From Paulownia fortunei (lineage: Eukaryota; Streptophyta; Magnoliopsida; Lamiales; Paulowniaceae): a DNA stretch of 64,000 nucleotides. The stretch covers positions 3,465,278-3,529,277 of the forward strand of contig CM033110.1 in the NCBI GenBank assembly GCA_019321725.1, given 5' to 3'. The translations under genes were made by a program, and so were the position numbers. How positions within the stretch are numbered: the stretch's first letter is position 1; every line of letters begins with the position of its first letter. Of the stretch, positions 50,201 to 61,339 are shown in pieces. The notes beneath the pieces were generated by a model. The model ran no database searches, was not told the origin of the DNA, and was given only the letters and a program-made list of their open reading frames with translations.

Positions 50201-51868
50201 TTTTTTAAGACAAATTTGCCTTCTGTAAACCTTGTTATCAGTTTAGTTCCCAAAGATACTCATTTATTTTTATGGTGGATTCTGTATTTCTTACATATAT
50301 AATAAGTTTTTTTACCTTTTCTTGTTATTATACGGCGTGTTTAATGAGACCAAAAAGATGAAATACACATAAAAATTGTATTTCTCAATTAAGGAAATAG
50401 GGATGTGGAAAATAAGACAAGGGTTCTCTTCGATGACATTGTAGAACAATTGAAGAGAGGTCGCTCAACTTGATAGCGCTTTTGTTTTGGTTATAAAATT
50501 ATCAAGGGTTCAAATTTTGTCATTCCTACCTATTACTGCTCATTTGAGCGAAAACGAGAAATCAATTGAGTTTACTTGTTTTTTTTTTTAGAATATTACT
50601 AGAATAATTTACATCTCAAAAAATAAATTGTTCAATTATCTTTTCTTGTGATGCAATATCAATCATGTGTATGTGCTTTTATGAATTATTTTCAACCCAA
50701 TAAATTAAAACTCAATTTGGTAAATAATATATATATTCTAATGATCTTATAAGTTTTTTAATAAGAAAAGAATAACAAGAAAATCTAGGATTCAAAGATT
50801 TTGTGAGGATCATAAATTCATGTTTATGAGATATCTACAATATTTAGTAGCACATTTAGGGGGCCCTCTTGACACTTTGAAAATTAAAATAAGCAGCAGC
50901 ATCAAAAGTTTGCTAATAGGATTTGGTAGTCCAAATTCAAAAGGTGGGGCACCAAACCTTGAGGAGTAGAAAAAGATGGGTGTGATGTACTTCTATACTA
51001 TATTATTACTACATAGGCAAACTCGTTTTTTTTTTGGGTTGGTTAAGGGTTTGCCTAAAAGGATCAAAGATGGTTCAGTTGTTTGGACTGATGATCTTCC
51101 ATCTCCTCAGGACAATAAACAAATACTATCATGTTGAGACAATACATACATATATACACACACACACAAACATGTGTGTGTGTGTGTCCATTTAAAAAGT
51201 AATGACATCAATCTGCAATAAGGGTTATAGTGATTTTGCTTAACCAATCCAATTATTCTTAGGTGATTTCATCATATCCCATCTTAAACAATAGTGTTCA
51301 TGGTTGTTAATTCCTTAGTGTAGGGTTTGTTTTATTTTTATTATTTTTTATAATTCATGCACAATTGGATCGAACATCTCACTTTTTATACAAAGGTGGA
51401 AGGTAATATCAGACTAAATAGCTGGTCCTTAGTGTAGGGGCCTTTATTCTTTCACGTAAAAAAAATGTATAAGTGAACTTGTACATTTTGTAAGTTTTGT
51501 TAATGTTATGTGTTGCATTTTAGTGAGAAAAATGAATACGTATAAAAGATAAAGCATAATGTGCTGCTATTTTAAGAAAATAATCGTTTACTTCTCACAA
51601 AAATCTAAACACCAAATATAGCCTAAAAGTTAATAATTAAGGATGAAAATAAACGAATATCTATACAAAATAAACATGCATTATATTGAAAACATTGAAC
51701 TTATCAGACAAATCGTCGTCACAAATAAATAATAATTAATATTTGAGATAAAAGTAATTATCTCAATTCTTTTAATTAGAGAAACCACTTGTCATCAAAT
51801 CATGCATAAATCCAACCCTAATTATGAAATGTATAGATTGAAGCTAGGACAATAACGATCATTTAATA
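47251..51868. other. AT-rich intergenic DNA, no gene recognised
   Basis: Only short frames without family resemblance. At 50460-50515 there are words like tRNA A and B boxes (gtcgctcaacttgatagcg, gggttcaaatt) spaced about 45 bp apart, a possible SINE head. At 51155-51188 an AC microsatellite is followed by a GT microsatellite, which can fold as a hairpin. Confidence 0.4.
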
Positions 51869-52417
51869 AGGGTGAATTGTACGTTGGCATTGAATTGTAT
51901 GGAAAATGACACTTTGCCCTCCCCAACTTTGTAAATTGACATTAAACTCCCTCCTCAATCAACCAACAGAATATACTTTAGTATCATTAGTTGTTGCAAC
52001 TTTGGCCTTCATTTAGCTCTGCTACAACTAATTACCAGTTTATCCCTGATCAAAATGTGATTTTATTGTTACTTTTCATTTTAAATTTCAAATAATTTTC
52101 TAGATAAGAATATATTGCTGATATGAGTAGAAGAAGACTTAATTTTCCTATGTTGAGTTTCATATTTTTTTTTATTGAGAATAATATCTAGGGGCTTAGT
52201 CATTTCTATGCCAATGTTCCTATGAATTATAAGATATAATCTTATAAATGCCTCAATTATTTTTATTATTTTTACAATCTATGTACTCATAACCACAGGT
52301 CCACGTCTAGGTGATATGCATTTAAGGCAAAAATTATATTGATTATTACTATGTTGACTATATTAGTTATATAAATTTATATTGAATATTGAACAAATAA
52401 ATATTAATATTCATTCC

Positions 52418-52859
52418 AAAAAAAAAGAATGTTAGTGATAAAAAGTCAAGTATTAATATCAAAGTTGTGCACTAACTATATCTACCAAGTGACAAAAACC
52501 TTTGTGTTGTCATAATAATATTTTTTTAATTTTTTAATAATAATAAAAATTGTGTAAAAGTTGTCACTATTGATAATCAGAAATAAAAAAAATATATAAA
52601 GTTATCACTATAATTAATTAGTCACATATATAGTGGCATCCCTATAACAATAAATATAGCTATCACCATATTTGTGTCGTTATTGATTTGCACTGTACTT
52701 CTTTCATTAATTATTAATATTGACAACTTTAATATAATTATTGTCAATATTTATTTATTGAAAATTATATTGTGGCAAAATAAAAATATATATCTTTAAT
52801 AATAACTTTAACATTCTCATTCAATATTTTATCATTAATTTTATTTATTCTTGTAGTGA
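52418..52859. mobile_element. Non-autonomous CACTA-like element, copy 2
   Basis: The right end in reverse complement reads cactacaagaataaataaaa, a standard CACTA-type terminus with the CACTA bases intact. The left end (aaaaaaaaagaatgttagtg at about 52420) is decayed and has lost the outermost bases. The interior carries subterminal words (gtcactattgataat, gacaactttaat) shared with 22941-23426 in inverted order. No coding. Confidence 0.5.
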
Positions 52860-53524
52860 TTATGCTAATATATGTATATATGTGTGTATTTAGGTATATG
52901 TGTGCTTGCACATTTTTAATTTTTGTGGACTTTTAACCTCGAGTTTTCATAAAAATGATCGAAAAGTTGTAATTGAATCTAAATTTTGATTCCTTGATTT
53001 TAGTTGAATGATCTCTATTTTTGAAGAATTGTTTTGTTTCTTTAACTCAAAAAACGTACTATTGAACACAAAAGTGGAATACTCGGCAAATAAATTCTTT
53101 ATCAATATTTCATCCATTGCCAAATAAACAGTATTTAAATTTTAGATTAGACTGGTTGTTGTATTACGAATACGTCGAAAAAAAGGATAGAGAAATTAAT
53201 GAAAATCAAATATGGGGAAGAGATTATAGTAACGAAAAATTGAATGGAATTAAAAAATATAAGAAAAAAATTATAAAGTATTTCTTAGAAACCTTTAAGA
53301 TATGACATAGTTATTTTCTATTTTTTTTATTTCACTTAGTCTTTAATGATTTGAGTGATAATTTTCTTCTATTAGTTAATAATTTTAATATTTACCTTAT
53401 CATATACATGTTAATGGCATTTATGTCAATCTAAACCACTAAGAAGGGCTATTTATGTCATTTAACTGTCAAAGTTAAGGGATTTGACTCTTCTAACTAG
53501 CCAGAAAAATTAATTTGGAAAAAT

Positions 53525-53810
53525 GAAAAGTGAAATTAGATATATGTTTGTTCTATTTTTTAGAGAAAAAAATATAATGATGACATTTGATATGATATGT
53601 TTTTTATTTTGAAAATGGTATTTAGTCAGGTTGTGAAAAATTAAAAAATTATATTTGGTTAGTAACGGATGAATTTTTTTGGAGAAAATATGTGGTGATG
53701 ACATTTAATGTGATTTTTTTTAGATAGATGTTTAGTTGGATTGTTGTTTTATGAAGAAAATATTTAATATGAGATGAAATTTTGTTGAACTGTTGTTTTA
53801 CGGAGAAAAT
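53525..53810. repeat. Degenerate tandem repeat of about 120 bp
   Basis: Two to three imperfect units each contain a gagaaaa word, then tgatgacattt-atgtgat, then a tttagt-gg-ttgt word. The units are about 120 bp apart. Non-coding. Confidence 0.45.
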
Positions 53811-54006
53811 TAAGTATGCAGAGATATATGATTTTGCAATTGTTTTCTTAAATACTGAAAAAATATTAATTTCCCAAAAGAAATTGTGAAACATAATTTT
53901 GTGAAATAGAGTGGCCAAACAATCGAGAGGCTAAAGACTGTTAAAGGGGGAAAGCTATTACTTAAGATATAGACTATAGTTGAAGGGTGCAAAATATAAT
54001 TCAGCT

Positions 54007-55310
54007 CATAAATGTAATTACTCTGCAAAGCCAAGGATTCCCAAAGCAGGAACCATTGAAGCCGTATAATATGGATATAAAAGAATTATTCGAGAGCAAA
54101 TTTATGTAATGGGTAAGGACGAGTATAGAAGAATTATACGACAAGATTAGATTAATTGTGGTAATCTCTAGAAAAAATGAACCATTACATTATAGGGTTG
54201 ATATATGAATACAAAATAATTATTCGGAGTAAAAACACAACTTGTTTTAACATTATTTTTATATATATTGTGCTTGTATTTATTTTCAAATTATATAAAA
54301 ATCATTTTATATTAATTTAATTTATGATTATGTCACAACTTAGAGATAACTAGTACTTAACAATAATTAGTATTTTCTATAAGTTAGGATTTCAATTTTT
54401 GTTTAAATAATATACATTAATAGTTGCAAATAATTTTGATACAATTTTTAAGTTATAAATAAATACTATAAATATTTGTTAAATTATAGTATCATTAATA
54501 AAGTATTATGAGGAATATGTATTATGTATATTACGTATACTAAATATTTCACCTCAAAAATATAAATATTATTTTTTAAATTTAGAATGTGTAGGAAAAA
54601 TGATAATATTTTTCAATTATTAATATACTACAAGTTTTTACTTGCATACATATCCTCTACTGGAAAAATATAATTAGTCCTTTCTTTAATTATGAGAAAA
54701 TCCATTATTATGCATATAAAACTTCAAATATAAGGGACACAGGAACCCTTTGTTCTTCAAATCAATGCTATCAATTTACATGATTGTGAACCTCAATGAA
54801 TGGATGGACAGCAACCTTCCGCAGGTTAATCAAACATAATTGATTATCCAGCTCGACCCAACTGGTGTGTACCAATGTTTCTTTCTCTCATGATCCAAGT
54901 CAGATAAATGGCCCAACTGGGGAGGGGGTGGGTGCGGGTACCACAAACAGGACTTAAGAATGCACCTAGACTGTAGGTCCAAACATTCATATTCATGTAG
55001 CCCATAGAGCAATCTTGTGTTGCAGAGGGGACCTGTGCATTCTGCAATGTGGGGCTGGGGTGGGGAGTGGGGGCTGGGGGGTATTCTATAGTACCCCATT
55101 GCATCCTCATTGCTCAGGGTTTCCAATGCTAGACTTGGCACCCCCATTTTTCAGGGTTTTCAATGAGAAATCTCATGTCTGCAATGAAACAGACGACATT
55201 ATCACGTATGATCCAATGGATAGTACTCACTTGGATGGCATGAAATGAGCCTTTTCCAACGGCATGGCGGCTCCACCTGATCTGGAGCCATGCAATTGTA
55301 AAAGGACTGT
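54007..55310. other. Intergenic DNA and likely 3' flank of the unidentified minus-strand gene
   Basis: The left part is AT-rich. From about 54780 the composition shifts to less AT-rich. Open frames of 78-105 codons (54830-55147 minus) overlap G/C-rich low-complexity sequence and are not convincing. A G-rich tract lies at 55051-55081. Confidence 0.4.
55051..55081 (+). other. Potential G-quadruplex
   Basis: Five G runs of four to six bases in 31 bases (ggggctggggtggggagtgg and on). It lies just downstream (minus sense) of the predicted stop at 55311. Confidence 0.5.
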
Positions 55311-55697
55311 TTAATCTTCTAATACAGCAATGCGATTCGAATCATATTCAGGATAAAATCCAAGCACTTGGGTTGGCAACTTGCATATCCCATTACCCAG
55401 TTGTTCAAAATAAGCTCGCCCAAGTAGGGCCATAAAGCTCTTCAAAACTGACTGATCTGTCGCCAGTTAATGGAAATGAACCAGCTTTGCTTAAAGCATA
55501 AAAAAGATTTGTATCTAAACTCCCATGCCACATTTTACCAACCAAAATTTGCAAGATTGATAAACTAGGACACCTTGTACAACAGATCAGATAGTTAAAG
55601 AACAAATACAGACTCTAAACCAGCAATGATGGGCATTACCTTGAAGTAAAGCAGGGGCAATAGAACTCTCATTCTTGAGGTTATGGGAGACCCTACC
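55311..55697 (-). CDS. Two terminal exons of an unidentified gene
   Basis: On the minus strand, exon 55697-55640 (58 nt) sits between a good acceptor (gttgatag) and donor (gtaatg). Exon 55447-55311 (137 nt) follows an acceptor ending gtcag and stays open for 44 codons to a TAA. Joined, they read GRVSHNLKNESSIAPALLQ, then VLKSFMALLGRAYFEQLGNG, and end NRIAVLED. The frame is continuous across the junction and the text is helix-rich, like a HEAT/ARM or TPR protein C-terminus, but I do not recognise the family. Upstream exons were not assembled. A full-length LINE begins about 180 bp upstream (minus sense) of the first exon. An exon-like block at 61756-61674 lies beyond it, but its phase does not join directly to these exons. 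Confidence 0.4.
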
Positions 55698-55865
55698 CTA
55701 TCAACAAAAATCTGGAACCAAATTAAGAGGAAGAAAATTATTAACCAAAGCGCACAACATCTCACAGACACACACTACATGCTACCTGTAATTTTTTCAT
55801 TTTGAAACTGACAGAGAACAAGAATAAGCAGGTATTGGATAAGAACCCTCTTCTCATCTATCAAT

Positions 55866-55878
55866 AAGTCTATTATAT
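55866..55878. repeat. Target-site duplication, left copy
   Basis: AAGTCTATTATAT is repeated exactly at 61327-61339, directly after the A-rich tail of the LINE. Confidence 0.92.
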
Positions 55879-56372
55879 ATAAGTGATAAGAAGCTATTTA
55901 AGTGAGGTTAGAGAGAGAATTCTCCTTAGGAAAACCCTAAGTGCCTCCCTTTTGTGTGTGAGAGATTTCTTGTTTTTCTTCAAAATTCTGTGGAAAGTTT
56001 CTGATTTGTTTAAGCATCAGTGGGGAATCATTTGTTCAGCTCTAAACCGTTCAGATTTGGAGCTGGAAAAGCGGGTTGTTCTTCTACTGAGTTACTGTTC
56101 ACTTATTGGCTCACTAGCTGGAATGCTGTTTTTGAATCTGTCTTGCTGGATTTGAAGCTGTTTGGCTGGAGTTGCTGGAGTGTTTCAGCTTATTGTTGCT
56201 GAAACCAGTTGTATTTTGCTGTAGAAAACCTCTATCAACAGATTTTTTTCCCATCTTGCATATCTCTGTTACTGTTCACGCGAACAGGGGATTTCTCTTT
56301 GTTTGCTGGTTTCTGGTTTAACGTGTGTTGTTGTTGCTAGGCTAGTGCTAAATCGCTGTGTAAACCTCTACC

Positions 56373-57780
56373 ATGACTAAAAAGAAGAAAAATCAGAAGC
56401 TATTTAAGGATGCAGCAGTCCCTGGAGCTTCTGGTTTTAATGGCACAGTACCTAAGCCCTATGGAAAAATCAGTTGGTACAAAATCAGGTTTGGTTTGTG
56501 ATTCGCCTAGTGTATCCCGTACATTAGGGGATGTGGATTCTGAAACTGATTCTTTACAATCCAGTTTTTGGAAGGAAACGATTGCAGATGTGTTAGAAAA
56601 AAACTCCCAAAAGAATGAAGACAAGGTGTTTGTGAAAAGTCCAATGAAAACTGAAATTCCAAAGGCCCCATGGCTGGACTTGTTCAAGGATAATAGGAAT
56701 GTTTCTTATGGCATCAAACTGAATGCTGTGGAGACAAATGATGCAGACGAAGTGATCCTTGAAGCCCACGATCTCGATAAAGTGGAGGAGGCATGGGGAT
56801 TTTGCTTTGTGGGGTATTTTGCTACCAAGTTTCCTAGCAAGACTGCATTGATTCAACTCTACGACTCCTGGAACGTAAAGTATAAATACTTTGCTCATTC
56901 CAGCGGATGGCTAGTTTTTAAGTTCGACAATACAATGGATAGGGACAAAGTTCTCAATGGAGGTCCATACTTTGTTTATGGAAGACCATTACTTTTGAAA
57001 ATAATGCCGTCTTGTTTTGAGTTTGACGATGACGAAATTCGAACGGTGCCGGTTTGGATAAACTTGCCAGGGCTGCCTTTAGAATGCTGGAATTCTATGG
57101 AACTTAGCAAAATAGCATCAAAGGTGGGGAAATCGATTTCTACGGATAAGCTAACCCACACAAAGAAAAGGTTATCTTATGCCCGAGTTCTTGTTGAAGT
57201 CGACGCTGCAAAAGAACTTATACGCACTATCAAAATCAAGTTACCAAACGGAAAAAATATGGAGCAGCAGGTTGTGTTCGAGTTCGAACCAAAATACTGT
57301 GAGAATTGCAAAACACTTGGTCATCCAACCGGTGCTTGCTTCGTCCGTAAAACAGTCAAGGGACATAGAGAACAACTGAAAATAGATGTACGAAAACCGA
57401 GTACAGCGATGGAAAAAGCAAAAACAGCAGTGCAGGGCCAAACATCTGCCACTCAACTTAGTAAAGACGAAGAAGTTGAAACTGTTTTGCAGCAACATGC
57501 TGAAAAACAGGGGACTTTTCAAGCTGTGCAAGGTGCTGCACCTTTGGAAGTCCCTTACACTTTAGTTGCTAAAAAGAATAAAAGAAGTAAGGAGACTTGC
57601 GAACCCCCACAACACATTGGCAGCGACTTCTTGGACAGTGGATCAGATGGGAAAACCAGCAGAAAAGATAAAGGGAAAACACTGATGCAACATATCATTC
57701 CAAAAGTCAAGGATAAAAAGAAGAGTCATGCTCTTCTTATATCAAAATGTAAATCGCAACTTGGAATATTAGGGGCCTAA
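56373..57780 (+). pseudogene. LINE ORF1: DUF4283 domain and CCHC zinc knuckle, frameshifted near the start
   Basis: The likely original start is ATG at 56373 (MTKKKKNQKLFKDAAV), which runs about 40 codons and then leaves the frame. The remaining protein continues in the frame open from 56410 to 57780. Domains there: a DUF4283 RNA-binding-like region (AWGFCFVGYF through PVWINLPGLPLECW, codons about 125-235 from 56410) and a CX2CX4HX4C knuckle CENCKTLGHPTGAC (about codons 296-310), then a charged tail. The stop overlaps the first codons of ORF2. A single-base indel around 56440-56480 explains the break. Confidence 0.85.
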
Positions 57781-60700
57781 ATATGGCCCTAAAACAGAAT
57801 GGGGTGTTGAACCTCATTAAACAAGAGAATCTTGATGTGATTGGAGTGCTGGAAACCAAACTAAACCAGCAAAAACTTCAGCGGATACTGTCGAATAAAT
57901 TTTGGGGCTGGAATGTGATGAATAATTTTCAAACACATAGAGGAGGCAAAATTTTGGTGCTTTGGAACCCGATAAAAGTATTTCTAGAACCACAAGGGAT
58001 TTATCCGCAAGTGATACATTGTTCAGCCACTTGTAAGGTGAGTCAATGTTCATTTCAAATTAGTTTCGTCTATGATTTTTATTCGATTTGCAGCAGGCGT
58101 CCTTTATGGGACAACCTTGTTAATTTTGGCTTGCATTCAACACGGCCTTGGCTGGTTTTGGGAGACTTTAACAATGTTTTAAAAGCCGAGGAGAAGTGTA
58201 ATGGAGCAGACGTAACGGCATACGAAACACGAGATTTCGTTGATTGTTGCCTCACGTTAGGCTTGACGGACTTGCAAGCAATGGGATGCTTTTACACTTG
58301 GAACAATAATACGGTTTGGTGTAAATTGGATAGGGCCTTGGTGAACATTCCATGGATGCTTACGGGGTCTCACGGACGAGCTAATTTCCTCCCACCTGGA
58401 TGCTTATCGGATCACTCACCGTGTATTGTTTCAACGGTTCAACAGGAGCGAGCTGGACGTTTTCCTTTAGATTTTTTAACATGTGGGCATGCCATGGAGA
58501 GTTCCAAACACTAGTACAGTCAGTTTGGTGTCAAAGATTAAGTGGAACCGAGCAATTTATCTTATGCAGAAAATTGAAAGCACTGAAACACCCGCTCAAA
58601 CAGCTGAATTTAAAACACTACGGACACATTTCTACGCGTGCTTCCACGGCCAATCTGGACCTGAAAATGGCTCAATTACAGTTGCATGATCAGCCTGGAA
58701 ATAAAGCATTGCAGACCTCAGTCACTGATTTAAGGAAACAACAATGTTCTTAAATGAGGCTGAAAGGAACTTTTTTCAGCAGCAGGCGAAATGTTCCTAT
58801 CTTAAGAACAGCGACAAATGTACAAAATTCTTTCATGACCTTGTGAAAAGAAATGTCAAACGGAACCACATCATTTCGATTCTTAAAAAAGATGGAAATC
58901 GCACTTCTTCACAACAAGAAGTTGCTAATGAGTTTGTGGAATATTTCGTTAAACTTTTTGGTACAAGAGACGAATGCATTCGGATTGATTGTGGTGTTCT
59001 TTCGTCGGGATCAAGGATAACAGACCAGCAAGCAGAGGCCCTCATATCAGATATTTCTGACCATGAAATCAAGGAGGCTCTCTTTGATATTGGGGAGGAT
59101 AAATCCCCGGGACCGGACGGCTTCACATCGTGCTTCTTTAAGAAGTCATGGGGCGTTGTTGGGGATCAATTCTGCAGAGCAGTGAAGGAATTTTTTGTTT
59201 CAGCAGATTTACTGAAACAAGTCAATCATACGATAATTGCTTTGGTGCCGAAATCGAATCAGTCACAATGAGCTGAGGAATTCAGGCCCATTGCGTATTG
59301 TAATGTGTTCTACAAAGTTATAGCTAAGATCATTGCGACAAGATTGGGGAATGTGTTAGATCAGATTGTTAACTGTGCACAATCAGCGTTTGTTAGAGGT
59401 AGGAACATTTCGGACAATATCCAGCTGGTCCAAGAACTTCTCAGACAATACTGCAGAAAACGGGCCTCGCCGAGATGCATAATAAAAGTGGATATTAGAA
59501 AGGCGTATGATTTCGTGAATTGGGAGTTCCTCCGATCAGTTTTAAGTGGTTTGGGATTCCCGGGCAGATTCATTGACTGGGTAATGAAATGCGTTTCAAC
59601 TCCCTCTTATTCGATTGCATTAAACGGTAGCATCTTTGGTTTTTTCAAAGGCAAGAAGAGACTTCGCCAGGGTGATCCCATGTCACCGTTTCTATTCGTG
59701 TTATGTTTAGAATACTTCTCAAGATTGGTGGGATTAGCAACCGAAAATTCAGATTTCAATTTTCATCCAAAATATGGCAAGTTGAAAATAACACACTTGG
59801 CCTTTGCGGATGATCTTGTCTTGATGGCCAGAGGTGATGTTTTATCGGTTCGGATCTTAATGCAATGCATAAGGGACTTTGGGAATAGATCAGGACTGCG
59901 TATTAACGTTTTGAAGTCCAATATTTACACAGCTGGAATTACTGGACAGCAGCTGGACGAAATCCAAGAATTAACCAACATCCTAAGGGGATCAATGTCG
60001 TTTCGCTACTTGGGAATCCCCTTTGCTGCAGAAAAATTAAAGGTAATGCATTACGCCCCTTTCATTAACAAAATTGCAGCCCTTATTAATGCCTGGACTT
60101 GTAATTCGTTATCCTACGCAGGGCGGGCGGAACTTATACGCACAGTTTTGCAAGGAGTGGAGTGCTTCTGGCTGTCAATTCTGCCCATTCCAGCCACTGT
60201 AATCAGCAGAATAACCAGGTTGTGCAGACTGTTTTTGTGGGGTTCTAGAAATGCACCGATTGCGTGGAAGGAAGTCAGTTTGCCCAGGGATGAAGGCGGC
60301 CTTGGTTTCAGGGACTTAAGATGCTGGAACTTAGCATTGTAGACCAAGTTGTTGTGGAATATCCATGCCAAAAAAGATACATTATGGGTCCGATGGATTA
60401 ACAGTTTTTTTCTGAACGGTAAATCCATTTGGGGCTGGAATTCGCGCAAAGGGGACACCCCATTGTTCAAGAAAATTGCTGAGATTTGCAATATTCTGAT
60501 TCAAGTTAATGGAACTGAACAACAGGCTGTTCGACAGATAACAGAATGGACAGAAGGGGCTGATCTTATTACGGCAAGAGCATACCAGTTTTTCAGAATG
60601 AAAGGGACTAAAAGACCGTGGGCAAAGGATGTCTGGAGTCCCTACATCATTCCAAAGCACTCATTCACCTTGTGGTTATGTGCTAAAGGCAGGCTCCTCA

Positions 60701-61116
60701 CAAAAGATTGAATTAAATTCATGGAAATTGATGGGACGTACAGCTTATGCAACAGGGAGATGGAAAACCATCAACACTTATTTTTCAAGTGCAGCATTAC
60801 TTACAATATTTGGAAGCAAATTCATGATTGGATTGGTATCAAAAGAGAAATGTCCAACATCAATAGCACACTTAAATGGATCAAAAAAGAAGCCGGTGGG
60901 ACATTATGGCATAACAAAGCAAAGAAGATTGCTCTCGCATGCACCGTTTATCAAATTTGGACAGCACGCAACTGGAAAATTTTTGAAGATATACCTCCCA
61001 TTATATCAAGCATTGTCCATAAGATCAAGACATTTGTATACAAGTTGTTATTTACACTATATCCATATGTGTTGAACTTGTTTGAGGACCTTGCCATTGG
61101 AGAAGCCATCGTGTAA
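57760..61116 (+). pseudogene. LINE ORF2: endonuclease, reverse transcriptase, zf-RVT, with lesions
   Basis: The AP-endonuclease domain begins with TWNIRGLN just before ATG 57783 and has the family motifs ETK, LGDFNNV and SDHSPC. A frameshift near 58450 and another near 58740 move the frame. The reverse transcriptase follows: SPGPDGF, FRPIAYCNVFYKVIAKI, QSAFVRGRNISDN, KVDIRKAYDFVNWEFL, LRQGDPMSPFLF and catalytic FADD. A zf-RVT region (FTLWLCAKGRLLTKD, then CNREMENHQHLFFKC) ends the protein. Three in-frame stops interrupt it: TGA 59269, TAG 60340 and TGA 60709. Each would be restored by a T-to-C change. No RNase H domain is visible. Confidence 0.93.
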
Positions 61117-61326
61117 GCCTTATTTACACCACACTTTTGTATTTGGACTTGTTTGTAGGCTGCCCTTTTGATTTGTAGGCAGCGGCATAATCATCGTTTG
61201 TTGTTTTATTCGATGTTAGCCTTGTGTAGGCATCTTGATTCTAATTCTTGTATACACCGCCTGGGGATGCCTAGTGTATATTGTACACTCTTTTGATCTA
61301 TAAATTTACATTTACCGATAAAAAAA

Positions 61327-61339
61327 AAGTCTATTATAT
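61327..61339. repeat. Target-site duplication, right copy
   Basis: An exact match of 55866-55878 following the A-tail of the LINE. Confidence 0.92.

Larger units (their letters stand above)
51869..54006. mobile_element. Possible third, longer member of the TTTCACTTTG MITE family
   Basis: The left end (agggtgaattgtacgttgg, with tttgccctccccaacttt further in) and the right end in reverse complement (tgaattatattttgcaccct, then tcaactatag) resemble the family at 21206 and 44914. The 2.1-kb span would include a CACTA-like insertion (52418-52859) and a tandem repeat (53525-53810). The two ends may equally belong to different elements. Confidence 0.3.
55879..61326 (+). mobile_element. Full-length L1-type LINE retrotransposon
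   Basis: A 5.45-kb element with a leader of about 500 bp, ORF1, ORF2 and a 3' tail ending aaatttacatttaccgataa plus an A run. It is bounded by an exact 13-bp target-site duplication (55866-55878 and 61327-61339). The order ORF1 (nucleic-acid binding) then ORF2 (endonuclease, reverse transcriptase, zinc finger) is that of plant L1 elements. Insertion was complete at the 5' end, unlike most genomic LINEs. Both ORFs now carry lesions, so this copy is inactive. Confidence 0.95.

Noticed and set aside
54830..55147. 105- and 88-codon minus-strand frames rich in proline
   Set aside because: Overlapping frames over the G-rich low-complexity region with no homology; better seen as 3' flank.
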